Of a stretch of DNA of 51,342 nt, positions 36,301-43,702 are shown piece by piece (position 1 is the stretch's first letter; each line of letters starts with the position of its first letter). The stretch spans positions 1 to 51,342 of the forward strand of contig CAZZKM010000004.1 of assembly GCA_964655115.1 (NCBI GenBank), read 5' to 3'. The position numbers and the translations under genes are program-made. This stretch comes from ATZT02 sp964655115 (GTDB lineage Bacteria > Actinomycetota > Actinomycetes > S36-B12 > UBA5976). The notes beneath the pieces were generated by a model that made no database searches, was not told the DNA's origin, and saw only the letters and a list, made by a program, of their open reading frames with translations.

Positions 36301-36782
36301 CTAACTAATTGTGAGACGACAACACGTTCAGTTCCATTGATAATGAAAGTACCTTTATTAGTCATGATTGGGAAATCACCCATGAAAACTGTTTGAGATT
36401 TAATTTCACCAGTTTCATTATTCATAAATTCTGCAGTTACGAATAATGGTTGGGAATAAGTTACGTCTTTATCTCTACATTGTTCAACTGTATATTTTGG
36501 TGGTTCAAATCTGTGATCTCTAAAAGATAGAGACATTGAACCTGCAAGATCTTCAATAGGAGAAATTTCTTCAAATATTTCAGTTAATCCAGAAGTTGTT
36601 GGTACATCAGTTCTTCCTGCATCTAATGCAGTCTTAACTCTTTGTTGCCACTTTTCATTTCCCATCAACCAATCGAATGATTCGATTTGGAGGTCCAACA
36701 GATTTGGAACTTCTAACGGTTCTTTAATTTTTGCAAATGATAATCTCTGATTTTTTCCTGAAGCTTTGGCTGCAGATGCCAA
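33330..36782 (-). CDS. rpoB: DNA-directed RNA polymerase subunit β
   Basis: The protein has 1150 residues. The start is TTG 36782 with AAAGGA six bases upstream. The rifampicin-binding region (residues ~404-438: FFGTSQLSQFMDQ ... HKRRLSALGPGG) has the wild-type Ser, Asp, His and Ser positions. The C-terminal KLLHLVDDKIHARSTGPY box contacts β'. It is not adjacent to rplL: 6.5 kb of transporter genes and a DoxX gene lie between them, so rpoBC has its own promoter and leader. Confidence 0.98.
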   Translation of the reverse strand: MASAAKASGKNQRLSFAKIKEPLEVPNLLDLQIESFDWLMGNEKWQQRVKTALDAGRTDVPTTSGLTEIFEEISPIEDLAGSMSLSFRDHRFEPPKYTVEQCRDKDVTYSQPLFVTAEFMNNETGEIKSQTVFMGDFPIMTNKGTFIINGTERVVVSQLVRSPGVYFEKSRDKTTDKELFNSKIIPSRGAWLEFEVDKKELIGVRLDRKRKQSATVLLKALGMTSEQIAKRFEKYPAVLDTLAKDTVQTQEEALVDIYRKMRPGEPPTVEGGRNLLDNYYFNAKRYDLAKVGRYKVGRKLGSQLPLQQTTLTLDDICDTVEYIAALNAGVEELNKARGKTVVEIDDIDHFGNRRLRTVGELIQNQIRTGLSRMERVVRERMTTQDVEAITPQTLINIRPVVASIKEFFGTSQLSQFMDQTNPLAGLTHKRRLSALGPGGLSRERAGFEVRDVHPSHYGRMCPIETPEGPNIGLIGSLSSFARVNEFGFIETPYRKVNKGKVTNQISYLTADEEDRHVIAQANTPLNDDGTFAEDRVLVRRKGGEVDFILPEEVDFMDVSPRQVWSVATAMIPFLEHDDANRALMGANMQRQSVPLIRTEAPLVGTGMEYRAAVDAGDVVVSEKAGVVTEVSADTIDVNNEDGSSTTYKVQKFRRSNQGTAYNQKPIVKEGEKVKAGQVLADGPCTDAGEMALGKNLLVAYMPWEGHNYEDAIILSQRLVQDDVLTSIHIEEHEIDARDTKLGAEEITRDLPNVSEEVLADLDERGIIRIGAEVVPGDILVGKVTPKGETELTPEERLLRAIFGEKAREVRDTSLKVPHGESGTVIDIKVFDKEHDDELGPGVNQLVRVYIAQKRKITAGDKLAGRHGNKGVIAKILPVEDMPFLEDGTPVDIVLNPLGVPGRMNLGQVLEFHLGWLAKAGWKIEGSPKWAENIPDNMKSVPANTKLATPVFDGAREDEITGLMTATLPSSNGDRLIGPNGKARLFDGRSGEPFPMPIAVGYSYILKLLHLVDDKIHARSTGPYSMITQQPLGGKAQFGGQRFGEMEVWALEAYGAAYALQELLTIKSDDVLGRVKVYEAIVKGENIPEPGIPESFKVLVKEMQSLGLNVEVLSGDGQAIEMRDTDEDVFRTAEELGIDLSRREPSSVEEV

Positions 36783-36987
36783 TTGGCGTCCTTTCGTCTA
36801 AAGAACACTAAAACTTAAAAAACTTTTGGTCGCAAAACAAAACGAGCCCTTGCGGGCTTTGGTTTTATGGATGCAAAATAAAAGCATACCTTTTGGGTGC
36901 TGCCTTGTAACACCCACCTACCCTTTTCGTCAAGTTTGTGAGAGGCGTGGGGCAAATTGTTATCGTGCCGAGACCAATAGCCCCAGG
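36783..36987 (-). promoter_or_regulatory. rpoB leader and promoter region
   Basis: On the minus strand TTGACG (36933-36928), an 18-bp gap and TACAAG (36909-36904) form the best promoter candidate in the spacer, with a start predicted near 36898, leaving a leader of about 115 bases. GGGTG and CACCC around the -10 element can also pair. Within the leader AGCCC-GCAA-GGGCT (36858-36845) is followed by a T-rich run (CGTTTTGTTTT), which has the form of an intrinsic terminator. The leader also ends in a T-rich run and the AAAGGA site. Confidence 0.6.
36845..36858 (-). terminator. Terminator-like hairpin in the rpoB leader
   Basis: AGCCC-GCAA-GGGCT on the minus strand is followed by CGTTTTGTTTT. It stands between the predicted rpoB promoter and the rpoB start, so it would act as an attenuator. 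On the plus strand the stem is followed by TTTGGTTTT, so it could also stop convergent transcripts. The stem is only 5 bp. Confidence 0.4.
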
Positions 36988-38559
36988 TCAGGCAAAAGGG
37001 TCACTGACCCGCCAGATGATGTTTCGATCTTCTTTATTGCCATGTCTTGCTAAAACTGGGTTGAAGTCATCTCGTCTTTGCCAATCATTTAGAGCTAAAG
37101 ATCTAGATATACCTGCCATAGTTTTGTAATCAAGTTCTTTATTTTTCCAATCCAATACTCCAGCATGATCAATCACTGTTGAAGCAATTGCAATCTGACC
37201 TTCCTCTTTTACAAATTCTAAAATTCTTGATTGTTGTGGCCAATCGATATGTGAAGCTGTAGTTAATTCCAGAAATGTTGATCCATCACTTCTGGTGTGA
37301 ATTCCTGAAGCGTGACGATGAACGTGACCTGCTATCCAAGTAATTAAGTTTTTATGTTTATAAAGTTCTTCTAATAATTCATCTTTTAAAATTCTTCTAG
37401 GTTTACCATTTGGAGCATAGCCATTAATTAATGTTGGCGATGGGTGATGAGATAAAAGTATGCAGTATTTATTTTCTACTTCCGTTAATTTTTCTTTTAT
37501 CCAAGAAAGTTGTAATTCGTCAATTGATCCTTGCCAACCTCCAAATGGATTTACGGTATCCATTGAAATTAATCGAACATTTTCTAAATCTTTAAACCAA
37601 TACGCAGTATTATTTAGAACATTTTCATTTGTAAATCCATGACCATCTGGATTGCCACCAAGATCTAAATGTGTTTTAGCAAAAGTTCCTGGAGTGTTAA
37701 ATGCTCTATCTTGATCAGGAGTGATTTTTACTCTGGGTGATTCTTTAGTATGTGGATATTTAACTGGACCAATTTCAGCAACTGCAGGAATTATTACTTC
37801 TGGAGATTTAAAATTTTCAGGAAGTCCAACAATTCTTTCGTTACCGATTGTTAATTTATTTAAATCCTCATCCGGGGCAACTGTTCCTTGTAATAATTGA
37901 TCATGATTTCCATATGTTGCAAACCAAGGAAATTTTAAACCATTTGATTTAAATTCACTTCGTGCTTTTTCTACCAAGCCTTTGATTATTGGAAAACCAA
38001 ATTTTGCAATCGGTCTATCTAATTCTTGACCACTTGGAGCACCGTCTGGATGCCAATAACAAATATCGTAATCAACATTTAATGATCCGACCCATTCCGA
38101 TTTTTCTTTGTTTCCAGAAACTGGATTTACCAGACCTCCATTTAAGGTATTGATATACCAATTTGCTTCATTTTTTTGAGCATTATCAGTCATATCTCCT
38201 GTCACCACTACTGCTTCAATTTTTGAATTTGTGACAGGACCTTTTTCTAATTCATTTACTGCATCAACCATTGAAGCTAAAACTTGCGTAGTCAAAATTT
38301 CTTGAGCGCGATATGTGCCGATGTAGCCCACCACATCTCGCATCGGATTATCCGGATCGGAATATCTATCTAAATATTCAATTCGTGATGGAGACTCAGC
38401 ATCACAAACATGTAAATCTGAAAAATGACCTAAGACAGTTAAAACTTTTCCTGTAGGTAAATCATTGATGTGTGATTCGCCAGGATTTTCAACTAATTCT
38501 TTCCAACCTAATTCATTAGCTTTAGTTGGAGCAATTGTTACTTTGTCAGTTCTTGACAC
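36988..38559 (-). CDS. Metallophosphoesterase, TIGR03767-type (PPA1498 family)
   Basis: The protein has 523 residues and starts at GTG 38559. The calcineurin-like phosphoesterase metal motifs are in order: FSDLH (GDxH equivalent), VVTGDMTDN, YGNHDQ, LSHHPS and AGHVHRH. The length and the QDRAFNTPGTFAKTH and GLNGxYAP-like segments suggest the actinobacterial TIGR03767 family, whose substrate is not established. No signal peptide is seen. Its start overlaps the stop of the ABC ATPase gene by 14 bp, so it is the last gene of the transporter operon and translationally coupled. A role in cleaving a phosphoester taken up by the transporter is an inference. Confidence 0.8.
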   Translation of the reverse strand: MSRTDKVTIAPTKANELGWKELVENPGESHINDLPTGKVLTVLGHFSDLHVCDAESPSRIEYLDRYSDPDNPMRDVVGYIGTYRAQEILTTQVLASMVDAVNELEKGPVTNSKIEAVVVTGDMTDNAQKNEANWYINTLNGGLVNPVSGNKEKSEWVGSLNVDYDICYWHPDGAPSGQELDRPIAKFGFPIIKGLVEKARSEFKSNGLKFPWFATYGNHDQLLQGTVAPDEDLNKLTIGNERIVGLPENFKSPEVIIPAVAEIGPVKYPHTKESPRVKITPDQDRAFNTPGTFAKTHLDLGGNPDGHGFTNENVLNNTAYWFKDLENVRLISMDTVNPFGGWQGSIDELQLSWIKEKLTEVENKYCILLSHHPSPTLINGYAPNGKPRRILKDELLEELYKHKNLITWIAGHVHRHASGIHTRSDGSTFLELTTASHIDWPQQSRILEFVKEEGQIAIASTVIDHAGVLDWKNKELDYKTMAGISRSLALNDWQRRDDFNPVLARHGNKEDRNIIWRVSDPFA

Positions 38560-39610
38560 GGTAATCAGTTAGAAGTGTTTGTGCAACAATTTTTAAATCC
38601 ACCAAAGTTCCTGGTGCAAATGGACCTGCTTCAGAACTTGGCAAATCAACATGAATATTTGTTTTTGTTTCACTTGTCACAATTGTTAAACGAGTTTGTG
38701 GGCCTAAGAAAGATCTTGCTAAAACTGAGCCAGTTTTAGCACCACTTGATTTGGACAGACTTACTTCAATTGATTCTGGTCTAATCAAAGCAACTAAATC
38801 TGAACCTGATGCTCCACCACCATGAGCAATACTTTGTCCTAATGTGTGCACTTTGTTTGCATCTAATTTGGCAGGTAGTCGATTCATTGCTCCAACAAAG
38901 GATGCGACGAAAGCACTTGTTGGACTTGAATAAACAATGTTTGGTCTATCAATTTGTTCTAATTTTCCATTTGACATAACACCTACACGATCAGCCATTG
39001 CCATTGCTTCTTCTTGATCGTGAGTAACAAACAATGTAGTTGTACCAACTTCAATTTGAATTCTTCTAATTTCATCTCTTAATTGAGTTCTAACTTTGGC
39101 ATCAAGTGCTGATAGTGGTTCATCTAATAGAAGTACTTTTGGTTCAATTGCTAAAGCTCTAGCCAATGCAACTCTTTGTTGCTGCCCACCTGACATTTGG
39201 TGTGAAAATCTATTTGCTTGTGAGGACAATCCAACAAGTTCTAGAAGTTCGTTGGCTTTTTTCAAACGAGTGTTGGAATCTTGACCTCTGACTTTTAATC
39301 CAAATGCCACATTTTCGATTGCAGTTAAATTTGGAAATAATGAATAAGCTTGGAAAACCATGCCCATCTCTCGTTTATTTGCTGGCAGGCTAGTTATATC
39401 TTTTCCATCTACATAAATTTTTCCACCATCTGGCATATCTAAACCCGCTAGTAAACGAAGTGCAGTTGTTTTACCGCAACCAGAAGGTCCAAGTAGTGCA
39501 ACTAGTTCACCGGTTTGAATTTGTAAGTCAAATCCATCTAGGGCTTTAACTTCGCCAAAAAATCTTTGTAAACCTTGCATGTCTACATATTTGTTATTTG
39601 ACAATGACAT
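38546..39610 (-). CDS. ABC transporter ATP-binding protein (PotA/FbpC/PhnT-like)
   Basis: The protein has 354 residues. Walker A (GPSGCGKTT), the signature MSGGQQQRVALARA, Walker B (VLLLDEPLSALD) and the H-loop (FVTHDQEEAMAMADR) are all present. A C-terminal TOBE-like domain (~residues 240-350) resembles the MalK/PotA group. It powers the importer with the two adjacent permeases. It is downstream of permease 2 by 0 bp and overlaps the phosphoesterase. Confidence 0.93.
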   Translation of the reverse strand: MSLSNNKYVDMQGLQRFFGEVKALDGFDLQIQTGELVALLGPSGCGKTTALRLLAGLDMPDGGKIYVDGKDITSLPANKREMGMVFQAYSLFPNLTAIENVAFGLKVRGQDSNTRLKKANELLELVGLSSQANRFSHQMSGGQQQRVALARALAIEPKVLLLDEPLSALDAKVRTQLRDEIRRIQIEVGTTTLFVTHDQEEAMAMADRVGVMSNGKLEQIDRPNIVYSSPTSAFVASFVGAMNRLPAKLDANKVHTLGQSIAHGGGASGSDLVALIRPESIEVSLSKSSGAKTGSVLARSFLGPQTRLTIVTSETKTNIHVDLPSSEAGPFAPGTLVDLKIVAQTLLTDYRVKN

Positions 39611-40417
39611 TTAGGAAACTCCTCCAATATCTATGCGAACTTTTCGCTTTCTATCAAAACTTGATAACAACATCAAAAGTAACCAAACAAAAACAAGACT
39701 CATAACACTTAGCGCTACAGCCCCTTCAGGATCTGCCATTCCAACTAGTGCCATCCAGACAGGAAGTGTTGACCAAAGTAAAAGATTTGAAATTACAAAT
39801 TCTCCTAATACAAGTGCAACTGCTAAGAACACTGCACCATAAATAGAACTTTTCACATTTGGTCCAATAATTGAAACTAACACTTGTCTCCAACTTGCAC
39901 CTAAACCTCGAGCTGCATCAACTAAAGTTTTAACATCGATTGCATTTAAACCATTATCTAAAGATCTGAAAACATAAGGAAGAGTTAAGACTGCATATGC
40001 AAAGACCAACATATAAATACTGTCCTTCATCCAAAGTGGCATTGAACCAAGAAATCCAAGTGCAATTACTACAGGCGGAATGATTAAGGGTAAGAGAGTA
40101 ATAAACTCGACAACTCGTTTTAATTTTTGAGCTCTAATATGAAGCCAGGTCACTGTTGGAAGCATTAACCCAATTGAAAGTATTACAGTAAATATTGCTA
40201 AGCGAGCAGAAATCCAAACTGCTTCTCCAAAACCTGGGTCGGAAAGCATTCTTTGGTACGCACCAAGGGTGTACGTGCCATCTCCTAGTTGAATTGAAAA
40301 TAAAAATGCTGAAAACATTGGAACAATAAAGAATAAAAATCCTGCAATTAACCAAGCGTTTAATCCAAGACCATTTTTTGGAGCAACTGTTGAAGTTCTA
40401 AAATTCTTCCTACTCAT
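39611..40417 (-). CDS. ABC transporter permease (2)
   Basis: The protein has 268 residues with six membrane segments and the EAA loop (DAARGLGASWRQVLVSIIGPN), which contacts the ATPase. It belongs to the binding-protein-dependent importer of the spermidine/iron/2-aminoethylphosphonate group (PotC/PhnV-like). Its ATG overlaps the stop of the upstream permease by 4 bp (ATGA), and the ATPase gene starts immediately after its stop. Confidence 0.92.
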   Translation of the reverse strand: MSRKNFRTSTVAPKNGLGLNAWLIAGFLFFIVPMFSAFLFSIQLGDGTYTLGAYQRMLSDPGFGEAVWISARLAIFTVILSIGLMLPTVTWLHIRAQKLKRVVEFITLLPLIIPPVVIALGFLGSMPLWMKDSIYMLVFAYAVLTLPYVFRSLDNGLNAIDVKTLVDAARGLGASWRQVLVSIIGPNVKSSIYGAVFLAVALVLGEFVISNLLLWSTLPVWMALVGMADPEGAVALSVMSLVFVWLLLMLLSSFDRKRKVRIDIGGVS

Positions 40418-41346
40418 CTTTTACGCCACCTTGATGCTTTTTTATCCAAATAGGTATACAAAGACATTGCAATGGCAACTACCACAATCATTTCAAATCC
40501 CATTGCGTATCCAACATTAGATTGATCAGCCACCACATCACCACTAACTAATGTTCCAACTTGCAAAGGTAACAAAGGTATGGTTCCTTGAGTGAGCACA
40601 TTTGCAGTTGCATAGGCGGCGAAAGCGCTAGCAAATAAAAGAAAAAAGGAACCTAAAACTGGTGGGAAAAGAATTGGGATTCCAATGTATCGCCAATAAG
40701 AAAACTTACTAGCTCCTAAATTTGAAGCTGCTTCTCTCCATTCATTTTTTATACCCTCCAGTGCGGGATAAACCACAATTATCATCAATGGAATTTGAAA
40801 ATATAAATAAACTAATACAAGCCCAGAAAAGCCAAACAAAGTAAAAGTTCCCGCATAAATATCAATACCAATTTTTTGTAAAGCAATTGTTACTAATCCA
40901 TAATTTCCAATTGCTGCAATAAAGAAAAAAGCTAATGGAACACCACCAGTATTTGCAAAAACTCCACTGGCTGTAGCCACGACTTTTTGAAGTCTTTTCA
41001 TTCCAGAAACAAAAACTGCATAGGCGATCATTAAACCAATGAAAACACCACTTACAGCAGATGCTAATCCTAATTTTAAAGAACTAATTAAACTTAAATA
41101 ATAAACATCAGTAAATGCAAGTTGCACATTTGAAAGAGTAAAATTTCCTTCATTTGTTTTAAATGCATTAAAAATAACAGCAAAAGTTGGTAACCCTATA
41201 AAAAGAATCGCAAATATAAAGAAAGGAAACAAACCGCTGTAATCAAATATGATTTTTTTAAATTTTGAATGCTGATCACGATAACGATAGTCGCCATCAT
41301 TATTCATGATGGCGACTTCGCTAAGTGACTGATTTGAGTCAGTCAT
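40414..41346 (-). CDS. ABC transporter permease (1)
   Basis: The protein has 310 residues. After a ~35-residue hydrophilic N-terminus come six membrane segments and the EAA loop (EWREAASNLGASKFSYWRYIG). It is PotB/PhnU-like and pairs with permease 2 to form the channel. An in-frame ATG 14 codons downstream could be the true start, giving a more usual N-terminus. The start lies 17 bp after the binding-protein gene. Confidence 0.92.
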   Translation of the reverse strand: MTDSNQSLSEVAIMNNDGDYRYRDQHSKFKKIIFDYSGLFPFFIFAILFIGLPTFAVIFNAFKTNEGNFTLSNVQLAFTDVYYLSLISSLKLGLASAVSGVFIGLMIAYAVFVSGMKRLQKVVATASGVFANTGGVPLAFFFIAAIGNYGLVTIALQKIGIDIYAGTFTLFGFSGLVLVYLYFQIPLMIIVVYPALEGIKNEWREAASNLGASKFSYWRYIGIPILFPPVLGSFFLLFASAFAAYATANVLTQGTIPLLPLQVGTLVSGDVVADQSNVGYAMGFEMIVVVAIAMSLYTYLDKKASRWRKR

Positions 41347-41363
41347 TAATTATTTATCAACAA

Positions 41364-42497
41364 CTAGTTCAACTTGCCCCAGAGCGTAGCTAATTTAGCT
41401 GTCGCATCTGTTTGTTGTTTTAGTGTTGGGTAAACAACTGTTACACCAGCTGGCAGTTTAGGAAGGTTTGCAAGATATTTCTTATTTGCAGTTCCTGCCT
41501 TTTGCATAGCATCCAATCTGATTGGACGTGCTCCGCCTGCTAACCACAAGTTTTGTGCTTGATCGCTATATAGATATTCCATCCATAAACGAGCACATGC
41601 TGGGTTTGGTGCAGTCTTTACAACTGCTTGTTGGTAGTAACCACCAATTGCAACTTCACTTGGGATTACTTTTTTCCATTTAACCTTTGTACTTGATTTG
41701 GCATATTTATCTTGTAAATAATCCCAATCAAGAGTTATTGGAGTTTGACCATTTGCCACTGTTGCACTTGAAGCTTGAACTGGAAGGAATGTTCCAGCTT
41801 TTTTCCAAGCTTTAATTGCATCTACACCGTATTTAATATCGTCCAAACCTTTTTTACCACCGGCATATGCGTAAGAGATTGCGAACAATCCGTTACGTGC
41901 AGCAGATGCAGAACTTGGGTTACCGTTCAAAGCAACTTGGTTCTTATAAATTGGATTTGCAAGATCTTTAATTGATTTTGGTGCAACTTTTACTTTGTTT
42001 GCATCATAACCAATTGCAATCACACCACCGTAATCTGAAAAATAAAGACCGGTTTTTTCTTTTGCACCAGCAGGAATGGTATCCCATGTTGCAACTTTGT
42101 ATGGAGCAAATAATCCTTCAGCTGCACCTGCAACTGCGAATGGCAAACCAACATCCACGACATCTGGTGAACGGTTAGAACCTTTTAGCTGACGTACAGC
42201 AGCAAGTTCTTGTGCACTAGATCCCTCTGGATTCTGGCTATCAATGTTTACTCCAGGGTATTTTCTTAAGAAAGTATCAATTACTTCGCCATAGTTTGCC
42301 CAGTCGCGAGGCAAAGCAATTACGTTTAATTGACCTTCTGCTTTACATTTTGCTTCTAATCCTGCAAGACCACCAAAGTCTGCAAGAGAAGTTGCGGTAC
42401 TGCTATCGGCTGCTTGTACTGGTGCCAACATCACTGATGCTGCTAGTGCTGTTGCAATACCAGAAACAAGAAGACCTGAGCGACGACTAATTCGCAC
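41364..42497 (-). CDS. Extracellular solute-binding protein of an ABC importer (COG1840-type)
   Basis: I place the start at GTG 42497 (377 residues) rather than at the far ATG 42665, because GGAGG lies 6 bases upstream of that GTG and the protein then begins with a signal peptide (RISRRSGLLVSGIATALAASVMLAPVQAADSS). The mature part has the GQLNVIALPRDWANYGEVIDTF and DVVDVGLPFAVAG segments typical of iron/2-aminoethylphosphonate/polyamine binding proteins. The ligand cannot be deduced. In an actinobacterium it would probably be secreted and tethered or periplasm-like. It is the first gene of the operon. Confidence 0.88.
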   Translation of the reverse strand: MRISRRSGLLVSGIATALAASVMLAPVQAADSSTATSLADFGGLAGLEAKCKAEGQLNVIALPRDWANYGEVIDTFLRKYPGVNIDSQNPEGSSAQELAAVRQLKGSNRSPDVVDVGLPFAVAGAAEGLFAPYKVATWDTIPAGAKEKTGLYFSDYGGVIAIGYDANKVKVAPKSIKDLANPIYKNQVALNGNPSSASAARNGLFAISYAYAGGKKGLDDIKYGVDAIKAWKKAGTFLPVQASSATVANGQTPITLDWDYLQDKYAKSSTKVKWKKVIPSEVAIGGYYQQAVVKTAPNPACARLWMEYLYSDQAQNLWLAGGARPIRLDAMQKAGTANKKYLANLPKLPAGVTVVYPTLKQQTDATAKLATLWGKLN

Positions 42498-42653
42498 AGC
42501 GAACCTCCATATGGTTTTGGGTAGGTTTACCCACCAGTAAGAATGCCACTTTCTAGAAAATTTTTCTACAATTTTCATGAAACAAATCAATAAATTTTTG
42601 CCACGATTTAGGCAGATATATAGTGAAATTTTGAACTTATGTCCCACAAATAA
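42498..42653 (-). promoter_or_regulatory. Promoter region of the ABC-transporter operon
   Basis: On the minus strand TTGATT (42590-42585), a 16-bp gap and TAGAAA (42568-42563) form a promoter candidate. The palindrome TAGAAA-ATT-TTTCTA (42554-42568) covers the -10 region. A second hairpin TGGGTA-AACC-TACCCA (42533-42518) lies 10-20 bp before the ribosome-binding site. Both are candidate regulator or attenuation sites for the transporter. Confidence 0.45.
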
Positions 42654-42687
42654 CAACAGCCCCAAGGAAAATTCCTTGGGGCTGTTG
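42654..42687. terminator. Perfect 16-bp hairpin downstream of the DoxX gene
   Basis: CAACAGCCCCAAGGAA and its exact reverse complement flank the two-base loop AA. On the minus transcript (from the DoxX gene) the stem is followed by TTATTTGT, a modest U-rich run; on the plus strand GGGGGAGC follows, so termination is in the DoxX direction only. Confidence 0.75.
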
Positions 42688-42704
42688 GGGGAGCTTTTGT
42701 TGAT

Positions 42705-43118
42705 TTAGAACAAGGTTGTGTTGCTTAAAACCAAACCAACGCTTTCGCCATGCTTTGCAAAAATGTAGAAGAATGCAAGTGCTGCACCTGCAAGTGCAAT
42801 GTCTTTATTAAATGCAATCATTTCATTCATCTTTGCCATCGCATCAGATTCTTTCCAATATGGATGCATTAAAAATGCAGTTGGAACTAAGAAAATGAAG
42901 ATTAATAGTGCACCAAGATCGCCATAGAAACCTAAAGCAATTAATGCTGCGCCAACTAAAATCATTAACCCGCTTATTACTGTTGAAGCTTTTGCTGCGG
43001 GCACACCTTTAGATGCTGCATATCCTGCCATTGCTGCTGTTTGACGGAGGTGACCAATTCCTGAACCGATAAACAACAATGCAAAAAATAATCTTCCAAC
43101 TAATAACAATATTTCCAT
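42705..43118 (-). CDS. DoxX family membrane protein
   Basis: The protein has 137 residues with four membrane segments. The start (LLLVGRLFFALLFIGSGIGHL) and the AGYAASKGVPAA segment match the DoxX/DUF417-like family. The biochemical function of this family is unsettled, though some members associate with thiol redox systems. It stands alone between two similar hairpins (42654-42687 and 43238-43273). Confidence 0.75.
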   Translation of the reverse strand: MEILLLVGRLFFALLFIGSGIGHLRQTAAMAGYAASKGVPAAKASTVISGLMILVGAALIALGFYGDLGALLIFIFLVPTAFLMHPYWKESDAMAKMNEMIAFNKDIALAGAALAFFYIFAKHGESVGLVLSNTTLF

Positions 43119-43237
43119 CTATTTTTTCCTAACCTAATCTTTCTTTGATGATCTATTTGACCATCTGGTCAAGAATAAACCCAACTTTTAAAATCTGCTT
43201 GTTAAAAAGTGGATTTTTTAATGTGTGTCTAATAGAA

Positions 43238-43273
43238 AATTCCCCTCAAGGAAATAAATCCTTGAGGGGAATT
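43238..43273 (-). terminator. Terminator of the rplJL operon
   Basis: AATTCCCCTCAAGGA and TCCTTGAGGGGAATT pair exactly over 15 bp around a 6-base A-rich loop. On the minus transcript TTCTATT follows, a weak U-run. The stem starts 18 bp after the rplL stop codon. The 173-bp spacer to DoxX (43119-43291) otherwise holds only the presumed DoxX promoter. Confidence 0.8.
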
Positions 43274-43291
43274 CTTGCAATTATTTTGCAA

Positions 43292-43681
43292 TTACTTGAT
43301 AGTTACTTTTCCGCCCGCAGCTTCGATTAATTCTTTAGCTTTGGTTGCTGCTTCCTTGTTAACTTTTTCAAGTACTGGTTTTGGTGCACCTTCAACTAAA
43401 TCTTTTGCTTCTTTCAAACCAAGATTTGTTAAGGTACGAACTTCTTTAATAACTTGGATTTTCTTATCTCCACCATCTTCCAAGATGACATCAAATTCAT
43501 CTTGTCCTGAAGCTGCTGCATCTGCGCCTGCTCCACCTGCTGCTGGTGCTGCTGCAACTGCAACTGGTGCTGCTGCTGTTACGCCAAATGTTTCTTCGAA
43601 TTGCTTAACAAAATCTGCTAGTTCAATCAAAGTCATTTCTTTGAAAGCACTTAACAAATCTTCATTTGCTATTTTTGCCAT
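43292..43681 (-). CDS. rplL: 50S ribosomal protein L7/L12
   Basis: The protein has 129 residues with the N-terminal dimerisation domain, an Ala/Gly-rich hinge (around residues 45-55) and the C-terminal domain with VIKEVRTLTNLGLKEAKDLVEGAP. It recruits translation GTPases. It lies 21 bp after rplJ. Confidence 0.96.
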   Translation of the reverse strand: MAKIANEDLLSAFKEMTLIELADFVKQFEETFGVTAAAPVAVAAAPAAGGAGADAAASGQDEFDVILEDGGDKKIQVIKEVRTLTNLGLKEAKDLVEGAPKPVLEKVNKEAATKAKELIEAAGGKVTIK

Positions 43682-43702
43682 TTTTATTTTCCTTTTCTTT
43701 TC

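Noticed and set aside
36826..37053. Small plus-strand open frames across the rpoB leader
   Set aside because: They cross the promoter and terminator-like structures and the end of the phosphoesterase gene, and show no coding character.
42498..42665. N-terminal extension of the solute-binding protein from ATG 42665
   Set aside because: The extension would put ~56 residues before the signal peptide; GTG 42497 has a strong GGAGG site and gives a normal signal peptide.
29380..43273. A repeated element made of the rpoC, DoxX and rplL hairpins
   Set aside because: The rpoC stem shares only the CCCC run with the other two, which is common in terminators; only the pair around DoxX is similar enough to mention.
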